DNA of 64,000 nucleotides from DASUDX01 sp036275365. Its GTDB lineage: Bacteria > Pseudomonadota > Gammaproteobacteria > Nevskiales > Nevskiaceae. Below, one piece after another: positions 38,631 through 46,263 of this stretch; within the stretch, counting starts at the first letter, position 1; each line of letters opens with the position of its first letter. A program made the translations under genes and the position numbers. The stretch is taken from positions 10,657 through 74,656 of the forward strand of contig DASUDX010000032.1 of the NCBI GenBank assembly GCA_036275365.1, in the 5' to 3' direction. Below the pieces are notes generated by a model, which was given only the letters and a program-made list of their open reading frames with translations, was not told the origin of the DNA and searched no databases.

Positions 38631-39500
38631 ATGCACCTGGGCGCCTGGCTCGCGGGGCTGAGCCTGATGGGTACGCTGCTCCTCCACCCGCGGCCGGGCC
38701 TGGCGGCGGCATTGCCGCTGAGCGTGCTGCGCGAGGCCGGCACCGTGCAGATCGAGCGCGCGGGCCGGGTCCTGCCGGTGGCCCGGGGCCAGACCCTGGC
38801 AGCCGGCGATGTGCTGGCCACCGCTGCCGAGTCGCGCGCGGGCCTGAGCTTCGCCACCCTCAGCCGGCTGACCCTGGGCGATCACTCGCGCCTGCAGATC
38901 CACAGCGCCGAGCCACCGCGCGGCGGCCGCGGCGCCCTGCTGCGGGCGCGCCTGCTGGCGGGCGCGGTGCTGGTGGATGGCCGTCCGCGCAACGAGCTGC
39001 CGGTGCAGGATCTGCGCCTGAATGTAGGGGCGCTGCGGCTGCGCATCTATGGCGCCGAGGTGTGGGCCGAGCAGGGGGAGCGGGTGGCCACGGTCTGCCT
39101 GATCAGCGGGGCGGTGGAGATCCAGGGGCCGCTGGGCTCGCAGCGGCTGGACCTGCCGGAGGACTGTCTGGTGGCCGGTGCCGAGGGCGCGCCCTTCACC
39201 GTGCGCGCCGATGCCACCCTCACCCGCAAGCGGTTGCGCACGGCGTTCGCCGAGGAGGCGGCGGCCCTGGCCGGCCCCGGCTGGACCTTGCTGGCGGCAC
39301 GCACCGCCGAGGCCGGCGCCGCCGAGACCCTGGCCGCGCGCCTGCGCGCCGAGGGCTTGCCGGCCGAGGCGATCGCCGATCCACAGGGGGGCTACCGGGT
39401 CGGGCTCGGCCGCTATGCCTCGGCGGCGGCGGCCGAGGCCTATCGGCGCAAGCTGCTGCAGAGCCGCCCGCAGCTGGCGCTGGAGGTGGTGGCCGAGTAG
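38631..39500 (+). CDS. Periplasmic FecR-domain protein with SPOR-like C-terminus
   Basis: The 289-residue product has a signal peptide (about 1-27) and a FecR beta-helix-like domain (35-165: GQTLAAGDVLATAAESRAG, RLTLGDHSRLQIHSAEP, LRIYGAEVWAEQG, SGAVEIQGPLG). The C-terminal segment of about 75 residues, WTLLAARTAEAGAAETLAARL, then GGYRVGLGRYASAAAAEAYRR, resembles the SPOR peptidoglycan-binding fold. It lacks the N-terminal anti-sigma part and membrane helix of classical FecR and has no sigma factor nearby. A wall-associated periplasmic role is inferred. It is divergent from the RimK-like gene. Confidence 0.8.
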   Translation: MHLGAWLAGLSLMGTLLLHPRPGLAAALPLSVLREAGTVQIERAGRVLPVARGQTLAAGDVLATAAESRAGLSFATLSRLTLGDHSRLQIHSAEPPRGGRGALLRARLLAGAVLVDGRPRNELPVQDLRLNVGALRLRIYGAEVWAEQGERVATVCLISGAVEIQGPLGSQRLDLPEDCLVAGAEGAPFTVRADATLTRKRLRTAFAEEAAALAGPGWTLLAARTAEAGAAETLAARLRAEGLPAEAIADPQGGYRVGLGRYASAAAAEAYRRKLLQSRPQLALEVVAE

Positions 39501-39507
39501 GCCGGCC

Positions 39508-40182
39508 TCAGGCCAGCCGGGGCGGCGCGCCGCGCAGGCTGATCACTGGCCAGCCGCGCGCGGTGGCGATGTCGCGCAGCACCGGGTCCGGATCGACCGC
39601 CACCGGGTGATCGACCCGTTCGAGCAGGGGCAGGTCGTTGCGGGAGTCACTGTAGAAGGTGATCGGTCCGACCGGACCGGGCTGGGCGGCCAGCCACTGC
39701 TCCAGCCGCTGCACCTTGCCAGCCTGGAAATTGGGCGTGCCGGCGATGCGCCCGGTGTAGCGGCCGTCGATCTGCTCGGGATCGGTGGCGATCAGCGCAT
39801 CCACCCCCAGCCGCTCGGCGATCGGCTCGGTGATGAAGCGGTTGGTGGCCGTGGTGATCACCAGCTGGGCGCCGGCGGCGCGGTGGCGCTCCAGCAGGGC
39901 CGGCGCCAGCGGGGCGATCACCGGCTCGATCTTCTCGGCGATGAAGCGCGCCCGCCAGGCCGCCACCGTCTCCGCCGGATGGCGCTGCAGCGGCGCCAGC
40001 ACGAAGGCCGCATAGGCGTGGATGTCGAGGGTGCCGGCCTGGTAGTCCTGGTAGAAGCGCAGGTTCTCGCGGGCGTAGAACTCGGCATCGACATGCCCCT
40101 GCTGGACCAGGAACTGGCCCCAGAGGAAGTCGCTGTCCTGGGTCAGCAGGGTGTGGTCGAGATCGAACAGGGCCAGCGGCAT
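39508..40182 (-). CDS. HAD-IB family phosphatase (PA0335-like)
   Basis: The 224-residue product has HAD motifs I (FDLDHTLL, with the two catalytic Asp), II (VITTATN), III with lysine (FQAGKVQRLEQW) and IV (FYSDSRNDLPLLE). The WGQFLVQQGHVDAEFY cap region and PlsC/SerB-like order fit the group annotated as histidinol-phosphatase in Pseudomonas (PA0335), which was reported to fill the histidine pathway gap. In Pseudomonas this gene is next to rppH, and here rppH is about 1.1 kb away with one gene between them. The start ATG 40182 is clear. Confidence 0.88.
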   Translation of the reverse strand: MPLALFDLDHTLLTQDSDFLWGQFLVQQGHVDAEFYARENLRFYQDYQAGTLDIHAYAAFVLAPLQRHPAETVAAWRARFIAEKIEPVIAPLAPALLERHRAAGAQLVITTATNRFITEPIAERLGVDALIATDPEQIDGRYTGRIAGTPNFQAGKVQRLEQWLAAQPGPVGPITFYSDSRNDLPLLERVDHPVAVDPDPVLRDIATARGWPVISLRGAPPRLA

Positions 40183-40223
40183 GGAGCAGGGGTTCCGGGA
40201 AGGCGACACAGCGCACAGCCGGC

Positions 40224-40236
40224 ATTGTCTGACAAT
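40224..40236. promoter_or_regulatory. Short palindrome in the divergent HAD/secreted-protein region
   Basis: ATTGTCTGACAAT is a perfect 6+1+6 dyad in the 111-bp gap between the HAD gene and the secreted six-cysteine gene. It overlaps a TTGCAA box (40236-40241) that, with TAGAGT at 40260-40265 (18-bp spacing), could be a promoter for the rightward gene. Regulator unknown. Confidence 0.35.
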
Positions 40237-40293
40237 TGCAACGGTCAGTCGCCCACGCTTAGAGTCGGAATTCCTGATTCGGGTGTCGGTGCC

Positions 40294-41223
40294 ATGCGTC
40301 TGATCGCTCCTTCCTGCCTCGCCCTGCTGCTCGGCGCCACGCTGGGCGCGCCCTCCGCCGCGGCGCGCAGCCTGCCGGGTGCGGATACCCAGACCCTGCC
40401 CTATGTCCATGTGCCCTTCCTCGGCAGCCGCCACACGGTGGTGCAGGGGCGCGCGCTGCGCGGCGGGGGCTGCAGCTTCCCGGTCAACCTCCGGCTGGCG
40501 CCCGGCCAGGTGGCGCCGGGCCAGCAGTACCTGCGGGTGACGCGGGCGATCAACCGGGTCACCTGCCAGGAGCTGCTGGAAGAAGGTCTGGTGCTGGCCG
40601 AGTTCAGCCCGGTGAGCCTGCCGCTGCCGACCCCGCAGAGCACCCAGGAGTCGGTGACCCTGCAGTCCCCGGAATCCCGGCAGCCGGACCAGAGCGGGCA
40701 TTGGAGCGCGCGCAGCCTGGTGCGCTACACCCAGATCAACCATCCGCTGACCCAGGTGCTGCGGCCGACCGTGGAAGGGGTGCCGGTGAGCCTGCTCGAC
40801 TCGGTGGTGGGCCACACCCTGGACGGCAGCTGCACCGGCGGCACCTACGCGCTCTACTCGAGCTCGACCACCACCCCCCACCATCTGATCCCGACCGGCT
40901 GGACCCGCTCGGACTACCGCATCGGCCACACCAACAGCTGTGATCACACCGAGCACTTCGCCTATGTCCGCCACGACAACAGCAGCAACCTCGGCCCGCT
41001 GATGGACTGCTCGCAGGGCGGCGTGCGCATCGAGTACAACCCGCTGACCCTGCGGGTGGACCGCTTCGGCGGCTTCCGCCTGGGCGGCCGCATCGGCGTG
41101 CGCGGCGACCTCAGCAACTGCGGCGAGCACCTGGTGCGCTTCGATACCGTCTTCCCGGGCCCGCTCGACAATTTCCGGCCGACCAGCCCGGTCGGGCCGA
41201 TCGATCTGCCGCCGCCGCTGTAG
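40294..41223 (+). CDS. Secreted six-cysteine protein of unknown function
   Basis: The 309-residue product has a good signal peptide (MRLIAPSCLALLLGATLGAPSAAA) and six cysteines in the mature part (contexts GGGCSFP, VTCQELL, GSCTGG, NSCDHTEH, MDCSQGG, SNCGEHL). This is enough for three disulfides in a periplasmic or extracellular protein. The middle is Ser/Thr-rich and the end is proline-rich (RPTSPVGPIDLPPPL). I recognise no family. It is inserted between the HAD phosphatase and rppH genes that are adjacent in Pseudomonas, and it is divergent from the former. No catalytic motif visible. Confidence 0.75.
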   Translation: MRLIAPSCLALLLGATLGAPSAAARSLPGADTQTLPYVHVPFLGSRHTVVQGRALRGGGCSFPVNLRLAPGQVAPGQQYLRVTRAINRVTCQELLEEGLVLAEFSPVSLPLPTPQSTQESVTLQSPESRQPDQSGHWSARSLVRYTQINHPLTQVLRPTVEGVPVSLLDSVVGHTLDGSCTGGTYALYSSSTTTPHHLIPTGWTRSDYRIGHTNSCDHTEHFAYVRHDNSSNLGPLMDCSQGGVRIEYNPLTLRVDRFGGFRLGGRIGVRGDLSNCGEHLVRFDTVFPGPLDNFRPTSPVGPIDLPPPL

Positions 41224-41298
41224 GAACGCCGCGCCCCCCTGATTCCGCACGGGGGTTTGTGGAACACTGGCAGCCGGTGAGTCCTGCCTGGCGCTGCC

Positions 41299-41796
41299 GT
41301 GATCGACCCCGATGGCTACCGTCCCAATGTCGGCATCATCCTCAGCGATGGGGAGGGCCGCGTGCTGTGGGCCAAGCGCATCGGCCAGGAGGCCTGGCAG
41401 TTCCCGCAGGGCGGCATCCGCAACGGCGAATCACCGCAGGCGGCGATGCTGCGCGAGCTGCATGAGGAGCTGGGCCTGACCGGCGAGCATGTGGAGGTGC
41501 TCGGCGTCACCCGCGGCTGGCTGCGCTACCAGCTGCCCGAGCGCTACATCCGCCGGCGCCGCCACGGCCGGGTCTGCATCGGCCAGAAGCAGAAGTGGTT
41601 TCTGCTGCGGCTGCAGGCGCCGGAGTCGCTGGTGCGCTTCGATGCCACCGGCAGCCCGGAGTTCGACGGCTGGCGCTGGGTCGACTGGTGGTACCCGCTG
41701 ACCGAGGTGGTGGCCTTCAAGCGCGAGGTCTACCAGCAGGCGCTGCAGGATCTGGCGCCGCTGCTGGGTCAGCGCCCGGTCAGCAGCGAGGCCTGA
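41299..41796 (+). CDS. rppH: RNA pyrophosphohydrolase
   Basis: RppH removes pyrophosphate from mRNA 5' ends, which starts decay. The 165-residue product begins MIDPDGYRPNVGII and carries the Nudix box at 38-60 (GGIRNGESP...RELHEELGL) with the catalytic glutamates, then GQKQKWFLL and the WWYPLTEVVAFKREVY C-terminal part, all as in E. coli RppH. The start is GTG 41299, chosen because the MIDxDGYRPN opening is conserved from the first residue. No ptsP gene is downstream, unlike Pseudomonas; the next gene is convergent. Confidence 0.96.
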   Translation: MIDPDGYRPNVGIILSDGEGRVLWAKRIGQEAWQFPQGGIRNGESPQAAMLRELHEELGLTGEHVEVLGVTRGWLRYQLPERYIRRRRHGRVCIGQKQKWFLLRLQAPESLVRFDATGSPEFDGWRWVDWWYPLTEVVAFKREVYQQALQDLAPLLGQRPVSSEA

Positions 41797-41803
41797 GCGG
41801 TTC

Positions 41804-42508
41804 TCAGCCCGGCTGCAGCTGCAGGTCGAACTCGGCCGAGACCCAGTCCTGCACCGCCAGCGCCCCGCCCAGCACCGAGAACGGGGACAGGCCGAAATCG
41901 CTCTGGCGCAGCGCCAGCCGGCCCTGCACCCGGTAGCCGCCGGCCTCGCGGGTGACCGTCAGCGGCACCGCCATCTCGCGCGACACCCCGGCCAGGATCA
42001 CCCGCAGCTCCGCCACCAGCTGGGGCCAGTCGCCGTGCACGGCGGTCGCGCTCAGCCGCAGCTGCGGGTCGGGATCCGGGGCGAAGGGCTTGAGCAGATT
42101 GGTCTGGGTGCCGCGGATCTCCTCGGCAGTGCGCTCGCCGGCGAAGGCAGCGCCGGTCTCGGCGCGCCAGGCCGGATCGTCGATCGCGAGCTGGGCCAGC
42201 GGCAGGGCGATCTCGAAGCGCGCGCTGGCCGGCCGTGCCGGATCGGGCAGGTGCAGCGCGGCCTGCCACTGCCGCGGCTGCAGCACATGGTTGTGGCCCA
42301 GCCGCGCCATCGCCCCGCCACGGAACACATACAGGCGCAGCCGCGAGCGGTCCGGATCCAGCCGGTAGCGCTGATCCGCCGGCAGGGTCTGCAGCCATTG
42401 CTCCGGCGCCGGTGCGGTGACGGCCGCCCCCGCGGGCGCCGGGGTGAGGGGCTGCTGGGCACAGGCGCCCAGCATCAGCAGCAGAACCAGCAGACCGAGG
42501 CGGGACAT
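41804..42508 (-). CDS. YceI-family lipoprotein
   Basis: From ATG 42508 (GGAGCTTGCG ribosome site) the 234-residue product has a lipoprotein signal ending in LMLGACAQ, so it is lipidated at Cys17 and membrane-anchored. The mature part has the YceI lipocalin-like pattern: YRLDPDRSRLRLYVFRG, LGHNH, ARFEIALPLAQLAIDD, and the C-terminal SDFGLSPFSVLGGALAVQD. Proteins of this family bind long-chain isoprenoid quinone-like lipids or polyprenols in the periplasm. It overlaps nothing and is convergent with rppH. Confidence 0.9.
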   Translation of the reverse strand: MSRLGLLVLLLMLGACAQQPLTPAPAGAAVTAPAPEQWLQTLPADQRYRLDPDRSRLRLYVFRGGAMARLGHNHVLQPRQWQAALHLPDPARPASARFEIALPLAQLAIDDPAWRAETGAAFAGERTAEEIRGTQTNLLKPFAPDPDPQLRLSATAVHGDWPQLVAELRVILAGVSREMAVPLTVTREAGGYRVQGRLALRQSDFGLSPFSVLGGALAVQDWVSAEFDLQLQPG

Positions 42509-42575
42509 CGCAAGCTCCAGGCAGGCGGGACCGGCCGCAGTCGTCGACCGGCGGCGGTCCCGCATCATGCCGGGC

Positions 42576-43415
42576 TCAGCGGCCGCGCATCTGCCGCGTC
42601 ACCTTGCCGACCAGGGACTGATAGCCCTCCGGCAGCACCCGGGCGAGCACATCGATGGCCTTGGCATCGGCACCGATCAGCACCCGTCGCCGGCCCTTGC
42701 GGACGCCGTCGAGGATGACCCGGGCGGCCTCCTCGGCGGTGGTGCGGAACAGCTTCTCGAAGTCGCGCCGGCCCTGGTCGGTGTCCTTGACCAGCACCCC
42801 GACCATGCTCGCGTCCATGCGCGCGCTGCGGGCGATGTTGGTCTTGATCCCGCCGGGGTGGACGCTGGTGACGCCCACCGGCCACTTCTGCAGGGCCATC
42901 TCCTGGGCCAGTGCCTCGGTGTAGCCGCGCACCGCGAACTTGCTGGCGTTGTAGGTGCCGTTGCCGGGCACCGCGATCAGGCCGAACAGGCTGGAGATGT
43001 TGACCACATGGCCGTCACCGGAGGCCTTCAGATGGGGCAGGAAGAACTGGGTGCCGTACACCACGCCCCAGAAATTGATGCCCATGATCCATTCGAAGTC
43101 CTCGATCTTCACATCCTGGATCAGACCGGCATGGGCGACCCCGGCGTTGTTGAAGATCAGATGGCAGCCGCCGTGCTCGGCCACCACCTGGGCGGCCCAG
43201 TCCTGCATCTGCTCGCGGCGCGAGACATCGACCTTGGTCTGGCTGACCCGGGCGCCGAGGGCGCCGGCCAGCCGCGCGGTCTCGGCCAGGCCTTCGCTGT
43301 TGACATCGCTCAGCGCCAGGGCGGCGCCCTCGCGGGCCAGCTGCAGGGCCAGCGCGCGTCCGATACCGGAGCCGGCGCCGGTGATTGCGGCGACTTTTCC
43401 CTTGAATGACTTCAT
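42576..43415 (-). CDS. SDR-family NAD(P)-dependent oxidoreductase
   Basis: The 279-residue product has the classical TGAGSGIGRALALQLA cofactor loop, NNAG and the active-site order SSLFGLIAVPGNGTYNASKFA with Ser, Tyr and Lys. Specificity is unclear; residue DV after the first strand (ALSDVNSEG) favours NAD over NADP. It is 27 bp downstream of the flavin monooxygenase on the same strand, and their pairing suggests that one makes the alcohol or ketone used by the other. It belongs to the group often found beside Baeyer-Villiger enzymes. Confidence 0.93.
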   Translation of the reverse strand: MKSFKGKVAAITGAGSGIGRALALQLAREGAALALSDVNSEGLAETARLAGALGARVSQTKVDVSRREQMQDWAAQVVAEHGGCHLIFNNAGVAHAGLIQDVKIEDFEWIMGINFWGVVYGTQFFLPHLKASGDGHVVNISSLFGLIAVPGNGTYNASKFAVRGYTEALAQEMALQKWPVGVTSVHPGGIKTNIARSARMDASMVGVLVKDTDQGRRDFEKLFRTTAEEAARVILDGVRKGRRRVLIGADAKAIDVLARVLPEGYQSLVGKVTRQMRGR

Positions 43416-43442
43416 GAATGGTCCTAGGCGGGTGGTCAGGGG

Positions 43443-44957
43443 TCAGGCGGTGACGGCGGTCGCCGTCTCGGTTTTTTCCCAGCGATAGTCGCCGAAGCGC
43501 AGCTGGCGCGTCGCCTGGCGGAAGCGGAAGGTGAAGCTGGGCCAGAGGGTGGTGTTGCGGCCATTGGCATCGACATACCAGCTCTTGCAGCCCGAGGCCC
43601 ACACCGCCCCGGTGAGCCGCCGCTGCAGGGCCTGGTTGTAGCGCGCCTGCACCTCCGGGCGCACCTCCAGGCGGTCGTAGCCACGGGCCTGCAGGGTGTC
43701 GAGCGCGCTCATCACATAGTTCACCTGCGACTCGATCATGAACACCATCGAGCTGTGGCCGAGCCCGGTGTTCGGGCCCACCAGCAGGAACAGATTGGGG
43801 AAGCCCGCCACGGTGGTGCCGTGATAGGCCTCGGGGCCGTCCTTCCAGGCATCGAGGATGTCCTGCCCGCCACGGCCGAAGATGGCGCCGCGCGGCAGCG
43901 GATCCTGGGCCTTGAAGCCGGTGCCGTAGATCAGACAGTCCACCGCGCGCTCGACGCCATCGGTGGTCACCACCGAGTGCGGGCGGATCTCGCGGATGGC
44001 GGTGGTGATCACCTCCACATTGGGCTGGGTCAGGGCCGGGTAGTAGTCATTGGAGATCAGTACCCGCTTGCAGCCGATGGTGTAGTCCGGGGTGAGCTTG
44101 GCGCGCAGCACCGGGTCCTTGACCCGCTTGTGGATGTGCCGCACCGCGAGGGTCTGCAGCAGGTTCATCAGCCGCGGGTTGACGGCGAAGCCCAGCACCC
44201 GGGTTTCCAGCATCCAGTAGATCGCCGTCCGCAGCGCCTGCTGGACCAGGGGCAGATTGCGGAACAGGTTCTGCTCGCCCTCGCCGATCAGGCGATCCGG
44301 CTTGGGCAGAATCCACGGCGGGGTGCGCTGGTAGAGATCCAGCTGCGCCACCTGCTTCTGGATCTGCGGCACGAACTGGATCGCCGAGGCCCCGGTGCCG
44401 ATCACCGCCACCCGCTTGCCGCGCAGGTCGTAGCCGTGATCCCACTGCGCCGAATGGAAGGCGCGGCCCGCGAAGCGCTCGAGCCCGGGAATCGACGGGA
44501 AGGCCGGATTGGAGAGGCCGCCCATCCCCGAGACCAGCACCCGCGCGCTGTAGCGGCTGCCGTCACGGGTGCGCACCTGCCAGCGGCCGCTGGCCTCGTC
44601 GAAGCGCGCGCTCACCACCTCGCGCCCGAGCTGGATGTGCGGCGCCAGCCCGTACTTGTCCACGCACTTCTCCAGATAGGCGCGGATCTCCGGCTGGCGC
44701 GCGAACATCCGCGTCCACTCCGGGTTGGGCTCGAAGGAGAAGGAATACAGATGCGACTGCACATCGCAGGCGCAGCCCGGGTAGTCGTTGTCGCGCCAGG
44801 TGCCGCCGATGGCGCCGGCGCGCTCGAGGATGACGAAATCCTCGCGGCCGGACTGCTTGAGGCGGATGCCCATGCACAGCCCGGCAAAGCCGGTGCCGAT
44901 CACCAGCACATCCGGGGTCTGGGTCTTGCGCGAGGAACGGGCGGCGTCGAAAGCCAT
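43443..44957 (-). CDS. Flavin-containing monooxygenase, Baeyer-Villiger type
   Basis: The 504-residue product has an FAD site (VLVIGTGFAGLCMGIRL), an NADP site (VAVIGTGASAIQF) and the Baeyer-Villiger fingerprint FxGxxxHxxxW (FAGRAFHSAQWDHGYDL), plus GGTWRDNDYPGCACDVQSHLYS. It should insert oxygen next to a ketone to give an ester, with NADPH, FAD and oxygen. The natural substrate is unknown; cyclic, aromatic or steroid ketones are typical. It leads an operon with the SDR gene and is divergent from a TetR gene, with operators between. ATG 44957 is clear. Confidence 0.93.
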   Translation of the reverse strand: MAFDAARSSRKTQTPDVLVIGTGFAGLCMGIRLKQSGREDFVILERAGAIGGTWRDNDYPGCACDVQSHLYSFSFEPNPEWTRMFARQPEIRAYLEKCVDKYGLAPHIQLGREVVSARFDEASGRWQVRTRDGSRYSARVLVSGMGGLSNPAFPSIPGLERFAGRAFHSAQWDHGYDLRGKRVAVIGTGASAIQFVPQIQKQVAQLDLYQRTPPWILPKPDRLIGEGEQNLFRNLPLVQQALRTAIYWMLETRVLGFAVNPRLMNLLQTLAVRHIHKRVKDPVLRAKLTPDYTIGCKRVLISNDYYPALTQPNVEVITTAIREIRPHSVVTTDGVERAVDCLIYGTGFKAQDPLPRGAIFGRGGQDILDAWKDGPEAYHGTTVAGFPNLFLLVGPNTGLGHSSMVFMIESQVNYVMSALDTLQARGYDRLEVRPEVQARYNQALQRRLTGAVWASGCKSWYVDANGRNTTLWPSFTFRFRQATRQLRFGDYRWEKTETATAVTA

Positions 44958-44985
44958 GCGGCACTCCGGTGAAAGGTGGGAACGC

Positions 44986-45001
44986 GCCAGTGATCACTGG
45001 C
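44986..45001. promoter_or_regulatory. 16-bp perfect palindrome in the BVMO leader
   Basis: GCCAGTGATCACTGGC is a perfect 8+8 dyad, located between the divergent promoters and the monooxygenase start and close to the first TetR-type operator (45004). It differs from the TGACAACA operator pair, so it may bind another regulator or form a hairpin in the leader. Long perfect palindromes are unusual by chance. Confidence 0.55.
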
Positions 45002-45003
45002 AT

Positions 45004-45021
45004 TGACAACATCTGTTGTCA
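45004..45021. promoter_or_regulatory. TetR-type operator 1
   Basis: TGACAACATCTGTTGTCA is a perfect 8+2+8 palindrome. It overlaps a TTGACA box at 45003-45008 that, with TAGGTT at 45025-45030, could be the promoter of the TetR gene. A second copy matching 15 of 18 bases lies 28 bp downstream. The pair most probably binds the adjacent TetR repressor. Confidence 0.8.
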
Positions 45022-45031
45022 CTCTAGGTTT

Positions 45032-45049
45032 TGACAACAACTCATGTCA
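45032..45049. promoter_or_regulatory. TetR-type operator 2
   Basis: TGACAACAACTCATGTCA matches operator 1 at 15 of 18 positions and keeps the outer TGACA/TGTCA dyad. It lies 28 bp from operator 1, about three helix turns, and just before the TetR start (45060). Read on the minus strand it contains TTGACA (45050-45045), a possible -35 for the monooxygenase. Two spaced sites favour cooperative binding. Confidence 0.75.
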
Positions 45050-45059
45050 ATATCCCGCC

Positions 45060-45749
45060 ATGACACGCCCGCCTGTCCCTGCAGCCACTCCGGCCGCCGC
45101 CACGCGCCGCCCCGCCGAGCGGGTGCGGATCAAGGGCGTGGCGCTCGAGCAGCGGCGCCAGGCGCGCCGCGAAGCCCTGCTGGAGGCCGCCACCCAGGTG
45201 TTCGGCGAGCGCGGCTACCACGCCGCCACGGTGCGCGAGATCTGCGCCCGCGCCCAGCTCACCGAGCGCTATTTCTACGAATCCTTCGATGGCCTGCCGG
45301 CGCTGTTCAGCGCCGCCCACGCGCGGCTCAACCGGCGCCTGCTGGAGGCCACCGACCAGGCCCTGGCCGCCGCGCCGCCGCAGCCGCTGGCGATGGCGCG
45401 CGCCGGCCTCGGCGTCTTCCTCGCCCTGCTGCGCGATGACCCGGCCTTCGCCCGCATCTTCCTGATCGAGGCCCTGACCGTGGATGCGGCGATGGCGCGC
45501 CAGGTCAGCGCCGCCACCCAGGACTACGAGCAGCAGCTGCTGCGGGTGGCCCGGGTGTTCTTCCCGGATGCCGAGCAGCGCGGGCTGGATGTCGGCTACA
45601 TCGCCAGCGGCCTGATCGGCGTCAATGTGCAGCTGGCCACGCGCTGGGTGCGCGGCGGCTACCGCGAACCGCTGGAGACCGTGCTCGCCAATGCGCTGGC
45701 CTTCTACGAGGCGATGATCCGCCAGTGGGGTCGCGGCGCGCCGGTCTGA
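45060..45749 (+). CDS. TetR-family transcription regulator
   Basis: From ATG 45060 the 229-residue product has an Ala/Pro-rich leader and an N-terminal TetR DNA-binding domain (about 32-80). LLEAATQVFGERGYHAATV and ICARAQLTERYFYESFDG mark the helix-turn-helix. The C-terminal ligand domain is helical and not family-specific. It is divergent from the Baeyer-Villiger monooxygenase and SDR operon, with two near-identical palindromes in the gap. It most likely represses both directions until a ketone-like substrate binds. Longer starts overlap the operators and are unlikely. Confidence 0.92.
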   Translation: MTRPPVPAATPAAATRRPAERVRIKGVALEQRRQARREALLEAATQVFGERGYHAATVREICARAQLTERYFYESFDGLPALFSAAHARLNRRLLEATDQALAAAPPQPLAMARAGLGVFLALLRDDPAFARIFLIEALTVDAAMARQVSAATQDYEQQLLRVARVFFPDAEQRGLDVGYIASGLIGVNVQLATRWVRGGYREPLETVLANALAFYEAMIRQWGRGAPV

Positions 45750-45767
45750 CCCGGTTCGACGCGCCGA

Positions 45768-46181
45768 TCAGCCCGGTGGACGCCGTGCCGCGCGCCCGGC
45801 CACCACCGCCGCCAGCAGAAACCCGCTGCCCATCACCAGCAGGGCGAGATCCGGGCCGCTGCCACTGGCGGCGGCGCTGGTGGTGCCCTGCATGCTGCCG
45901 CCGTAGAGCGGCTGCAGCCCCCAGGCCAGCAGAAAGCCGCCGAACAGGCACAGGGTGATCAGCGCCGCCGGCAGCGGACGCCGCTGGCGCCAGGCCAGAT
46001 CCAGCGCCAGCAGGGCGAGCAGGCCGTGGGTGAGCAGCTGCCAGGCGTGATGGACCCGGGCATGTCCGGGCCAGGCCGGGTGGAACAGATGGGTGGCGTT
46101 GAGTTCCAGGAACGGAATCAGCAGCAGCGGCACCGCCAGCACCAGGCTCAGCAGCAGGGCATCGACACGCGCAGCGGACAT
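45768..46181 (-). CDS. Small integral membrane protein of unknown function
   Basis: The 137-residue product has about four hydrophobic helices (LLLSLVLAVPLLLIPFLE, LLTHGLLALLALDLAW, ALITLCLFGGFLLAWGL, LALLVMGSGFLLAAVVAG). Between helices one and two is a short histidine-rich segment (NATHLFHPAWPGHARVHHAW). The clustered histidines recall membrane proteins that bind heme or metal, but I recognise no family. It is convergent with the TetR gene (18 bp gap) and lies 82 bp beyond the TonB receptor stop on the same strand, so it may be read together with that iron-responsive gene. Confidence 0.65.
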   Translation of the reverse strand: MSAARVDALLLSLVLAVPLLLIPFLELNATHLFHPAWPGHARVHHAWQLLTHGLLALLALDLAWRQRRPLPAALITLCLFGGFLLAWGLQPLYGGSMQGTTSAAASGSGPDLALLVMGSGFLLAAVVAGRAARRPPG

Positions 46182-46263
46182 CGGCAGCTCCCGGCGGGGA
46201 CCCAGGCCCCGATCATCGCCGCGGCGCCGGCCCCGTGCACGGGGCCGGCACGCGGAGGCCGCC

